DNA of 49,784 nt. It comes from an uncultured Coriobacteriaceae bacterium. Its GTDB lineage: Bacteria > Actinomycetota > Coriobacteriia > Coriobacteriales > Atopobiaceae. Numbering within the stretch: position 1 is the stretch's first letter; each line of letters begins with the position of its first letter. Positions 31,402 to 38,324 of this stretch are shown here, piece after piece. A program made the translations under genes and the position numbers. The stretch is from NCBI GenBank assembly GCA_902803315.1, contig CADCPM010000120.1, forward strand, positions 1 through 49,784. Direction: 5' to 3'. A model generated the notes under the pieces. That model searched no databases. It had not been told where the DNA came from and worked only from the letters and a program-made list of their open reading frames with translations.

Positions 31402-32859
31402 CTATCCCGCAATCTCCTTAACGGCCTCTATCAGCGTGTCCACGTCCTTCTCGGTGTTGTACATTCCCATGCTTATGCGAACCATTGCGGGAGCAGTGAA
31501 GCCCGGCTTGTCGCGTTCGGCGAGGATTTGCGCATCGGATATGCCCATCAGGCGATGGCACAGTGGGTGTGCGCAGAACTCGCCCTGACGCACGGCGATG
31601 GCCCATTTGTCGGCGAACTTCTGGGCAACGTCTGCCGCGTCGACCTTGTTTACGTTGAAGGTCAGGACGCCTACGCGATCGTCGATCTTGTTCGAGTCGG
31701 CATAGAGCGTTATGCCCTTGATGTCCGAAAGTCCATCCAACGCGCGACGCAACAACGTCTGCTCATGCGCCTCTATGGCCTCAAAGCCCACAGTCTTAAG
31801 CGCCTCGCAGGCCTTGGCCAACGCGATCTGGCCGAAGTAGTTCGGAGAACCCGCCTCCCACAGCTCGGGGGCTTTAAGCCATGTGACATCATAATCGGTG
31901 ACTACGTCCACCATACCTCCGCCACGATACGCCGGTACATGCGCATTCATGATATCCGTCTTGCCAATGATGCAGCCTCCGCCAAAGGGGGCATACATCT
32001 TGTGGGCCGAGCACACGAAGAAGTCGATGTCCTCGGCCTCCGTTGTACCCTTGAGCGAGAAGGCTCGGTGGCTTGATATCTGCGCACCGTCCACCACCAT
32101 GATGGCGCCCGCCTCGTGCGCGAGCTTGGCGACGGCGTGCACGTCGTGCACGTAGCCCGTTACGTTTGAGGCCGCCTGCATCGACACGACGTTAACCTTC
32201 TTGTCCGCAAGCTGCGTCTTAAAGTCCTCCATACGGAGACGACCCTTCTCATCGACCTCCACATAGCGCACTTCCGCGGCACGTAGGCGCCAGGGAAGGT
32301 CGTTGGCGTGGTGCTCGGAGCGCGTGGTGAGCACCACCGTGCCGTCTCCGCAGAGGGCGCCGGACACCTTGTTGAGCGCGTCGGTTGCCGTGCCCGAGAA
32401 GGCGCAGGTATAGGTGGTGTCGGGCGCGCCGAAGAAGTCCAGCACAACCTTGTGCGCCGCATTGAACGCCTCAGTTGAATGGGTGGACTTTTGCCCCTTG
32501 CCGCGACCGATGGAGCCGTAGTAGGGAAGCTGCGCCTGAATCTCTTCCACCGCGCTCGTGAGCGAGGGCGTGGTCGCGCCATTGTCAAAGTTTATGGCCG
32601 GCCTCATAGTCCCGTCGGCGAGCTTTACCTCGGTATCGATTCCCACGAATTCGCTGCGGGCGAGCAAGCCCGTCTTTGAGTCTATTTCGAGACTGCGCGC
32701 TCCAGCTGCGGCAGCATCGCCGACGCTCGATGCGCTTGAGGACGCTCCCGCCGATCCTGCGTTTGTCTGCGTGCCGCATGCGCCCATGAGCATTGCAGCG
32801 ATGCCTGCAACGGAAATGCCACCTGCGCGCAATGCATCGCGGCGTGTTACGTTTGCCAT
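31402..32859 (-). CDS. Class V aminotransferase/cysteine desulfurase-fold protein with Tat lipoprotein signal
   Basis: A 485-aa PLP-dependent fold type I protein. From about residue 95 it is a full SufS/Csd-like domain: NFDNGATTPSL, the RSEHHANDLPWR segment, VVDGAQ and the PLP-lysine motif SAHK with K at about 287, plus late C-terminal FCAHPLCH. Unusually, it begins MANVTRRDALRAGG, a twin-arginine signal (R6-R7), then a hydrophobic stretch and MGAC with C28, followed by a Ser/Ala-rich linker. It is therefore predicted to be exported folded, with cofactor, and lipid-anchored outside the membrane. The substrate is unknown. The start at 32859 has a G-rich ribosome site. Confidence 0.85.
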   Translation of the reverse strand: MANVTRRDALRAGGISVAGIAAMLMGACGTQTNAGSAGASSSASSVGDAAAAGARSLEIDSKTGLLARSEFVGIDTEVKLADGTMRPAINFDNGATTPSLTSAVEEIQAQLPYYGSIGRGKGQKSTHSTEAFNAAHKVVLDFFGAPDTTYTCAFSGTATDALNKVSGALCGDGTVVLTTRSEHHANDLPWRLRAAEVRYVEVDEKGRLRMEDFKTQLADKKVNVVSMQAASNVTGYVHDVHAVAKLAHEAGAIMVVDGAQISSHRAFSLKGTTEAEDIDFFVCSAHKMYAPFGGGCIIGKTDIMNAHVPAYRGGGMVDVVTDYDVTWLKAPELWEAGSPNYFGQIALAKACEALKTVGFEAIEAHEQTLLRRALDGLSDIKGITLYADSNKIDDRVGVLTFNVNKVDAADVAQKFADKWAIAVRQGEFCAHPLCHRLMGISDAQILAERDKPGFTAPAMVRISMGMYNTEKDVDTLIEAVKEIAG

Positions 32860-32929
32860 AACGAGCCCCCGTTCCTTATAGAATAGTGATACATACGCAT
32901 TATAGGCCATAGGCATCCCCATAGTTTCA

Positions 32930-33035
32930 GTCACACTCCGCGCCTTCGCCGGTCTCGCATGCGGCTTCGCGCTCGCTTCGCTTGCTCACTTCGTGAGTCG
33001 CCGCTTGCGGCCCGGACAAAGGCGCGGGGTGTGAA
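32930..33035. repeat. Large palindromic element, divergent-gene family, copy 3
   Basis: Imperfect outer arms (GTCACACTCCGCGCCTT at 32930 and its complement ending at 33035) enclose the shared core, here in the opposite orientation (TCACTTCGTGAGTCGCCGC). It lies between the divergent Tat-lipoprotein gene and ackA. Confidence 0.78.
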
Positions 33036-33148
33036 CTCCCTATAACGTAGCATCGGTGTTCATCGCGTGCCATACGCTATTGCGGACGGTCTTGTCTGCT
33101 ACTATGGAGCAAGTTAACGCGGATGTTAGGGGAGAGGAGCCCACACCC

Positions 33149-34321
33149 ATGAACGTTTTGGTAATCAACGCAGGAAGCTCGTCGCTTAAGTTCCAGTTGC
33201 TGGACGTAGACACGCGCGAGGTGTATGCGAAGGGTAACTGTGAGCGCATTGGAATCGACGGGTCCTTTGTTGGCTACGAGAGCATCGCCGTCGACGGCAA
33301 GCAGAAGAAAGAGGTCGCGCTTCCCGACCACAAGACCGCCATCAAGTACGTCATCGACATAATCGAGGAGACCGGCAAGGACTTTATTGGCATTGGCCAC
33401 CGTGTGGTTCAGGGCGGCTGGTACTTCCCCGAGTCCAAGATCGTCACCGCGGAGACTCTCGGTTGGGTTCGCGAGGTTGCCCCGCTGGCGCCGCTGCACA
33501 ACTATGCCGAGGCTGACGTAATTGAGATCTGCCTTGACATGTTCCCAAACAAGGGCAACGTGATCGTGGCCGACACGTCGTTCCACTACAACATTCCCGA
33601 GAAGGCGCACCGCTATGCGCTGCCTCGCGACGTGGTGGACAAGCTGCACGTTCGCAAATACGGCGCCCACGGCACGAGCCACCGCTTCATCTGGCGCGCA
33701 ACCAAGGAGTTCTTGGGCGACGACGTGCACAAGCTCGTGAGCTGCCACCTTGGGTCGGGCGCCTCGCTCGCAGCCATCCAGGACGGTGCCGACATGGACA
33801 CCACCATGGGCCTCACCCCGCTCGACGGCCTCATTATGGGCACGCGTTGCGGCACCATTGACCCCGCGACGGTATGCTACCTCGTGCGCGAGGGCGGCTA
33901 TACCATCGACGAGGTGGACACCATGATGAACAAGCAGTCCGGCCTTCTGGCCCTCAGCGGCATAAGCTCCGACTCGCGTGACATCGAGGACGGCGTGGCA
34001 AAGGGCGACGCAAACTGCCAGATGGCGTTGGACATGTTCTACTATCGCACCTCTCAGCTCATCATGGAGATGGCGCAGGCCATGCACGGCTTCGACACCA
34101 TGGCGTTCAGCGCGGGAATCGGCGAGAACTCCAGTGTGATGCGCCTGGGCGTTGCCAAGGAGCTTGAGTGGATGGGCGTGAAGATCGACGAGGAGGCCAA
34201 CAAGGTCCGCTCGGACGAGGTGCGCGTCATTTCCGCTCCGGACTCCAAGATTCGCGTGCTCGTAGTTCCCACGAACGAGGAGTACATGATCGCCCTCGAC
34301 GTGGCCGAGCTACTGGGTTAG
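33149..34321 (+). CDS. ackA: Acetate kinase
   Basis: A 390-aa acetate kinase of standard length that makes ATP from acetyl phosphate in fermentation. Motifs NAGSSSLKFQL (N-terminal phosphate loop), GHRVVQGG, DTSFHYNIP, GAHGTSHR and TRCGTIDP are all present. The ATG at 33149 follows GGAGAGGAG at a somewhat long spacing. No pta gene is adjacent, so acetyl phosphate must come from elsewhere in the genome. It ends seven bases before a large perfect palindrome. Confidence 0.97.
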   Translation: MNVLVINAGSSSLKFQLLDVDTREVYAKGNCERIGIDGSFVGYESIAVDGKQKKEVALPDHKTAIKYVIDIIEETGKDFIGIGHRVVQGGWYFPESKIVTAETLGWVREVAPLAPLHNYAEADVIEICLDMFPNKGNVIVADTSFHYNIPEKAHRYALPRDVVDKLHVRKYGAHGTSHRFIWRATKEFLGDDVHKLVSCHLGSGASLAAIQDGADMDTTMGLTPLDGLIMGTRCGTIDPATVCYLVREGGYTIDEVDTMMNKQSGLLALSGISSDSRDIEDGVAKGDANCQMALDMFYYRTSQLIMEMAQAMHGFDTMAFSAGIGENSSVMRLGVAKELEWMGVKIDEEANKVRSDEVRVISAPDSKIRVLVVPTNEEYMIALDVAELLG

Positions 34322-34327
34322 ACGTAA

Positions 34328-34404
34328 AACCCCGACTAAGGGACAGTCCCCAAGTTACGATTTCTCGAAAATCGTAACTTGGGGACTGTCCCTTAGTCGG
34401 GGTT
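34328..34404. repeat. 36-bp perfect inverted repeat between ackA and the aldo/keto reductase
   Basis: Left arm 34328-34363 and right arm 34369-34404 are exact complements with a five-base loop. Each arm carries the GGGACAGTCCC core followed by CAAGTTACGATTT. It is the longest member of the convergent family and looks like two single elements fused head to head. It should fold into a very stable hairpin ending both transcripts. Confidence 0.93.
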
Positions 34405-34405
34405 C

Positions 34406-35335
34406 CTACGGAAGTCTGTTGCCGGCCGAGATATAGATCTCGTACCATTCTTCGCGTGTCATCTCCCAGTCGCAGGCTGCGGCGCTCATGCGAACACGCT
34501 CGGGCCTGGTAGTCCCTACGATTGCCTGCATCTTTGCGGGATAGCGGAGCACCCAGTTTATTGCCACGGCCGTGGGCGTGGAGTCGTGCTCCGCGGCTAT
34601 GCGCTCGAGGGCCGCGTTGAGCCCGGCATAGTTGGGGTCGCCCAGGAACACGCCGCCAAAGTATCCGTGCTGCAACACGCTCCATGCCTGGATGGCCATA
34701 TCGTTTTCCGCACCGTACTCTAGGATGCCGCCGTCGCGCATGGCGGATGCGTCGACTTCCATGTTCACGTTGAAGAAGGAGTCGAACATGGGGGTAAAGG
34801 CGGCGGAGATTTGTACCTGGTTTGCGGTTATGGGCACGTTGAGGTGATTCGCGAGCCGGCTCATCATCGCGGGGTTCTGGTTGGAGACGCCAAAGTCGAT
34901 AACCTTTCCCGCGACCTTGAGCTCATCGAAGGCGCGCGCGATCTCGTCCGGCTCCATGAGCGCATCGGGACGGTGGAGCAGTAGCGAGTCGACGTGGTCG
35001 GTCTTGAGGGCGCGCAGGCTGTTGTCCACCGACTCCATAATGTGCTCGTAGGAGAAGTCGAAGTAGTTGGACTTCACCTGCGGATGGGGCTGGATGCCGA
35101 GCTTGGTTTGGAGCCACACGCGATCTCGCAGGCCAGGGGCAGACGCAAAGGCCTCGCCAATTATGGACTCCGACGGACCGTAGATGGGTGCGGTGTCCAC
35201 GGCGTTTATGCCGCAATCCAGCGCCGTCTGTATGAGCTCTGCCACTTCGTCGGGCGTCTTGTTAGCAATGCGCATGGTTCCGAGGATGACCTCCGAAACC
35301 TTGGTGCCGCTCGGCCCGAATGAGATGTAACGCAT
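34406..35335 (-). CDS. Aldo/keto reductase (YdhF-like)
   Basis: A 309-aa NADPH-dependent oxidoreductase of the aldo/keto reductase superfamily. The tetrad is visible: D and Y in NAVDTAPIYGPSE, K in LQTKLG, H in LLLHRPDAL. The cofactor-binding C-terminal AIVGTTRPERV is intact. It resembles the YdhF branch; substrate unknown. AAGGAG precedes the ATG at 35335. The region upstream holds a possible operator. Confidence 0.92.
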   Translation of the reverse strand: MRYISFGPSGTKVSEVILGTMRIANKTPDEVAELIQTALDCGINAVDTAPIYGPSESIIGEAFASAPGLRDRVWLQTKLGIQPHPQVKSNYFDFSYEHIMESVDNSLRALKTDHVDSLLLHRPDALMEPDEIARAFDELKVAGKVIDFGVSNQNPAMMSRLANHLNVPITANQVQISAAFTPMFDSFFNVNMEVDASAMRDGGILEYGAENDMAIQAWSVLQHGYFGGVFLGDPNYAGLNAALERIAAEHDSTPTAVAINWVLRYPAKMQAIVGTTRPERVRMSAAACDWEMTREEWYEIYISAGNRLP

Positions 35336-35357
35336 CCTTGCTCCTTTTGAACAATAT

Positions 35358-35390
35358 GTTATAAAGCATACTTTTGAGTATAACGCATGC
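35358..35390 (-). promoter_or_regulatory. Promoter/operator region of the aldo/keto reductase
   Basis: An outer pair GTTATA/TATAAC encloses an inner CATACT/AGTAT-type pair about 25-50 bases upstream of the start. TATAAC and TATACT on the minus strand are candidate -10 boxes, so the palindrome would cover the promoter. Confidence 0.35.
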
Positions 35391-35520
35391 AGTAAGCAGA
35401 TATCGGACGTGCAGTATGCGTTAGGTAGGCGTCGGGAAGGCGTTATGTTTGCCTGTTGGCGGGGCGATTGTTGGGTGGCAGACGGTCATCTAATCGCGAC
35501 ATCCTATATTGTTATAAATT

Positions 35521-35677
35521 AATGGGAAATGAATCTGTTCAAAAGTGCAAAAGCCCAGGATTCGCTCTAAAACCATTCGTTCATTTCCCACTGCGTATTT
35601 TACGTAAGGGGAAATGAATCTGTTCAAAAACGAAAAAGCCCAGGATTCGGTTGCTCGGGCCAGATTCATTTCCCATT
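35521..35677. repeat. Nested direct and inverted repeats in the gap before the GH1 remnant
   Basis: Direct repeats of GGGAAATGAATCTGTTCAAA at 35524 and 35609 and of AGCCCAGGATTCG at 35552 and 35637 (period 85). Outer inverted arms AATGGGAAATGAATCT (35521-35536) and AGATTCATTTCCCATT (35662-35677) are perfect, and an internal TTCATTTCCCA (35580-35590) closes the first unit. The rest of the gap 35336-35827 shows no gene. Confidence 0.85.
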
Positions 35678-35787
35678 AAATGTACAGGTAACTGAAAATC
35701 GGAACCTGCGAATAGGCGGATCGCGGGCAATCGTCGCCCGGAGGACCAGGGGAACGTACCGAAAACACGAAACGGATGCTTGTGACG

Positions 35788-35793
35788 TATAAT
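35788..35793 (+). promoter_or_regulatory. -10 box before the GH1 remnant
   Basis: A perfect TATAAT without a matching -35, as in an activator-dependent carbohydrate promoter, followed by AAAGGAG and the ATG of the broken gene. Confidence 0.4.
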
Positions 35794-35827
35794 TTATCTT
35801 ATCGTGAGGTTTGGAAAGGAGAAGCAC

Positions 35828-35986
35828 ATGCTGCACAAGACACTCAAGCCCTTCCCGCAAGACTTCCTGTGGGGCGCCTCGACTTCTGCCTACCAGGTGG
35901 AGGGCGCCGCACTCGAGCACGGCAAAGGCCCGTCGCCCTTAGCTACGCTACTGTTCCCTCTTGATCTTGAATATAAGCTTCAATAG
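35828..35986 (+). pseudogene. GH1 (6-phospho-beta-glucosidase) N-terminal remnant
   Basis: With a good ribosome site, the frame encodes [18 protein letters not shown], then a segment that includes [15 protein letters not shown], the canonical start of GH1 phospho-beta-glucosidases, up to about 35938. Homology stops there; the frame runs 16 unrelated residues to a stop at 35986, overlapping the 3' end of the minus-strand RiPP precursor. The rest of the roughly 470-residue enzyme is missing, so this is a truncated gene whose promoter survives. Confidence 0.8.
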
Positions 35987-36262
35987 TGGAGCAACCGATT
36001 TCGGATTCTTCACCACCGTGATTTTCATACCGCCGCTTACGCCCTCAAGCTCGTCGATTGCAAGTTCGTCGGGGTCCGCGGGCTCGAATCCGTGGGCCTC
36101 GGCCACCTTTTCCATGGCGGCCTCCATGGCCCTTCCGGCCTCCTCCTCGAGCCCCTTCTCCTTGAGCAGCTCGCCGAGCGCGTCGTACGTCGCCCGCTCG
36201 ACCTCCGACTCCAAGTCCCTGTCGTTGGATACTGCCTCAAGAAACTCCTTGCTAACCGCCAT
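35948..36262 (-). CDS. Nif11/NHLP-type RiPP precursor peptide
   Basis: A 104-aa precursor. Residues 1-78 form a long, acidic, helical leader starting [12 protein letters not shown] and ending DELEGVSGG, the classic double-glycine cleavage site (GG at 77-78). The 26-residue core has six Lys and one Arg against one Glu, begins [10 protein letters not shown] and includes hydrophobic LLKLIFKIK; it has no Cys, one Thr and one Ser, so lanthionine or thiazole formation is unlikely. The ATG at 36262 has GGGAG nine bases upstream; an ATG at 36271 abuts that site. No modification enzyme is adjacent. The C39-ABC exporter at 5-10 kb is the obvious candidate processor. Confidence 0.78.
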   Translation of the reverse strand: MAVSKEFLEAVSNDRDLESEVERATYDALGELLKEKGLEEEAGRAMEAAMEKVAEAHGFEPADPDELAIDELEGVSGGMKITVVKNPKSVAPLLKLIFKIKREQ

Positions 36263-36304
36263 GAAGCTCATCTCCCATTGTCTCGATTAACCTATTGCAT
36301 ATTG

Positions 36305-36313
36305 AATATACCA
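36305..36313 (-). promoter_or_regulatory. Extended -10 promoter of the RiPP precursor
   Basis: On the minus strand TGGTATATT (36313 to 36305) is an extended -10 about 43 bases before the start codon. A TTGGGC 19 bases upstream is a weak -35. Confidence 0.45.
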
Positions 36314-36375
36314 TTACGGCGGGCGAGACGCCCAAGGCGCCCCGCCCTCTCCGTGTGCAAGCTCTAATTGAGGCC

Positions 36376-36579
36376 CTACACCTCTTCGCCGTTTGTCTCT
36401 ATAACGTGTTTGTACCACTTTCCGGGCACGACGCCGTCGGTAATTACGCGCGGGACACCGTTGGAACCGCACGTCATAACGTCGGATACCGAGAGGCCGC
36501 GTCCGTCCACGTCGTATCCGCCTTCGAGCTGATGCGCCTCCACCGCGCCGCCCCACAGGAAGTCTTTGGGTAGTGCCAT
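36376..36579 (-). pseudogene. GH1 remnant with internal deletion (N-terminus joined to C-terminus)
   Basis: A 67-codon frame. It opens [21 protein letters not shown] and continues through [22 protein letters not shown], the first 56 or so residues of a GH1 enzyme. It then passes without frame change into [11 protein letters not shown] and a stop, which matches the usual GH1 C-terminal end (..WYKKVI..NGE..). About 400 central residues are absent, and KWY occurs on both sides of the join in intact relatives, so a short-homology deletion is likely. No catalytic Glu remains. Confidence 0.8.
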
Positions 36580-36623
36580 GTGCTGCCCCGTATTTGGGGT
36601 GCCCATCCGACAAACATCCGACG

Positions 36624-37118
36624 TCACAATCCTTCCTTGAGCACCGTAAGCATGTCCTCAGGCGAAAGAGTGGCGACGTTGGCGTTGCGCCGCAGGCGAG
36701 CATCGGAGGTCACAAGGTAGTCTGCGTGCGCGCGCTGGGCCGCTGCGAGAACGAAGTTGTCTTCCAGATCCTCGTTGAGCGCGCGAAGCTTGAGCGCGTA
36801 CCAAACGGTTGGCTCGTCACAGGCTATGGCGACCGCCACTTCATGAATGTCCTCGACGCACGACCACGCATGCGCGCGTGCGGCATGCGCGCGCGTTTCG
36901 TCCACCTCCATGCCCGAACGTCGGAACCACTGCTTAGCCTCGCGGTTTACCTCATAGAATACGTCAACGAGAGAATGCCCAGAGTAGAGGAGGTTGTGGC
37001 CTTGGCTTGTGGCGCAAACAAGGAGCTCGCGCGCGACTGTGCAGCGTTGGCGAGAGGGAATAAAAGCGTCGATCCACACGTTGGTATCGCAGACGATGTT
37101 TAGGGTCTTGGTGCTCAT
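36624..37118 (-). CDS. PIN-domain toxin (VapC-like ribonuclease)
   Basis: A 164-aa PIN-domain protein, a predicted metal-dependent RNase. The acidic residues fit: D11 in [11 protein letters not shown], an acidic residue in the LVDVFYEV helix, D in [14 protein letters not shown] and D in VTSDARL. Its start overlaps the stop of the antitoxin gene by four bases (ATGA), as usual for toxin-antitoxin pairs. Slightly longer than average VapC. No signal peptide. Confidence 0.88.
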   Translation of the reverse strand: MSTKTLNIVCDTNVWIDAFIPSRQRCTVARELLVCATSQGHNLLYSGHSLVDVFYEVNREAKQWFRRSGMEVDETRAHAARAHAWSCVEDIHEVAVAIACDEPTVWYALKLRALNEDLEDNFVLAAAQRAHADYLVTSDARLRRNANVATLSPEDMLTVLKEGL

Positions 37119-37501
37119 AGCGTGTCCCCATATGCCCGCGCGGCCTGCTTCTCGCTGCGAACGGAAGCGCGCAAATCCTCTTCAGAGTCGTCAGGCAATG
37201 CAGACAAGTCCAAACCCCAGGTCTCGCCAAAGCGATCAAAGCGATCGTACATGCGGTCCAAAGCGAAGAGCCTCCCCTCGATGGGAGAGGGCTCGCGGAC
37301 GGCTGTGGCCTCGTGTACCCGCCGTTCGGTTAGGGCTATCGCATCTTCTGGCGATTCCTGATCGGCAAGATTTTGCCAAAGCTCGCGAACCACTTGCGAG
37401 GGGGTCAAGCCGGCGCGAGCGAGCGCTTCGTCACCAGCCTCCTTTGACGGTCGTTCGATACGCACATTGATCTGGGCCATGGGTACAGTTGCTGTGGCCA
37501 T
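37115..37501 (-). CDS. RelB/DinJ-like antitoxin
   Basis: A 128-aa protein whose N-terminus MAQINVRIERPSKEAGDEAL then LTPSQVVRELWQNLA is a ribbon-helix-helix DNA-binding domain of the RelB/DinJ type. The acidic C-terminal half would wrap the PIN toxin. The pairing of a RelB-type antitoxin with a PIN toxin is a recognised mixed arrangement. The ATG at 37501 was chosen because homology begins there. Autoregulation through the palindrome at 37527-37562 is expected. Confidence 0.85.
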   Translation of the reverse strand: MATATVPMAQINVRIERPSKEAGDEALARAGLTPSQVVRELWQNLADQESPEDAIALTERRVHEATAVREPSPIEGRLFALDRMYDRFDRFGETWGLDLSALPDDSEEDLRASVRSEKQAARAYGDTL

Positions 37502-37526
37502 CGTGTCCTCGCTTTCATGACGCAGT

Positions 37527-37567
37527 AGCATATTGTAAAGCATACTTGCTTTACAATATGCTGTCAA
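37527..37567 (-). promoter_or_regulatory. Toxin-antitoxin promoter with overlapping operator palindrome
   Basis: Perfect 16-bp arms AGCATATTGTAAAGCA (37527-37542) and TGCTTTACAATATGCT (37547-37562) around TACT. On the minus strand a consensus -35 TTGACA (37567 to 37562) and -10 TATGCT (37544 to 37539) are spaced 17 bases, so the palindrome fills the spacer and covers the -10. This fits repression by the antitoxin dimer. Confidence 0.85.
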
Positions 37568-37601
37568 CGCAAGGAGAAGACCGTATGGTAGCCACGAGTC
37601 G

Positions 37602-37613
37602 TGACATTTGTCA
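37602..37613. promoter_or_regulatory. TGACA palindrome before the LnrLMN-like operon
   Basis: TGACATTTGTCA is a perfect 12-bp palindrome about 85 bases upstream of the first gene, with further TGAC boxes near 37626 and 37667. It could be the binding site of the operon's own NarL-type regulator. Confidence 0.35.
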
Positions 37614-37695
37614 TGGGCAAACGTGACGTCGCTCACTGGCGGGACTCCCCGTTGGAGCGCACAATGGTGACATAAAGTGCGGAAAGAGGGGAGTC

Positions 37696-38280
37696 ATGAT
37701 GAGCAAAACACTTCAAACGATCCAGACCATCGTTAAGGTGGCAAAGATCGTATGCAACGTCGCGTTCGTGTGCAGCTTGGTGGGCGCGATCCTGTGCCTC
37801 GTGGGCATTGCCAGCGTTGGATTTCCAAGCAGCGTCAAGATCGGTGGGACTACCATCCATTCGATAGTTGGCAACAGCTCCGGGGTATCCCAAGGCGCCT
37901 TGTATGGCAAATTGGCGGCCGGGGCCATAATGTGCGCCGCATCGTGCGTGGTAAGCAAGCTTGCCGTTCGGTACTGCTCGCGCGAACTCAATGACGGCAC
38001 ACCATTTACCCTGCAGGGCGCGCGTGGCCTCTTGAAGCTGGGCATCTGCACCATTTGCGTTCCGCTTGGCGGCATCGTCGCGGCAAGCATCTGCAATGCG
38101 ATCGTCGGCAACCACTTCGAGGGCGTGCCCGGGCTAAGCGTAAGCGGAAACGGATTCGTCTCGGCCGGTGCCATGCTGATCTTCGTGAGCCTCATCTGCA
38201 AATACGGCGCCGAGCTTTCTGCCGATACCGCCGAGGACGAACGCTCGAGGCACGTCCAAACCGCAATCGGAAACAAGTGA
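37696..38280 (+). CDS. DUF2975-like membrane protein
   Basis: A 194-aa protein with four hydrophobic segments (about 15-40, 70-92, 115-138, 152-170) and a cytosolic C-terminus. The stretch CKYGAELSADTAEDE resembles the YGAELQxExDET ending of DUF2975 proteins. GAGGGGAG precedes the ATG pair at 37696/37699. It is the first gene of a six-gene operon with an ABC exporter and a two-component system, 44 bases before the ATPase, and may be a sensor partner or accessory of the exporter. Confidence 0.7.
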   Translation: MMSKTLQTIQTIVKVAKIVCNVAFVCSLVGAILCLVGIASVGFPSSVKIGGTTIHSIVGNSSGVSQGALYGKLAAGAIMCAASCVVSKLAVRYCSRELNDGTPFTLQGARGLLKLGICTICVPLGGIVAASICNAIVGNHFEGVPGLSVSGNGFVSAGAMLIFVSLICKYGAELSADTAEDERSRHVQTAIGNK

Positions 38281-38324
38281 GCAAACGCGAAACATTGGTC
38301 AAACGGCAAACGAGAGGAGTGACT

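Noticed and set aside
35336..35827. Hidden RNA gene or riboswitch in the 35.4-35.8 kb gap
   Set aside because: The structure there is explained by the nested repeats and a promoter; no tRNA cloverleaf or known riboswitch core was recognised.
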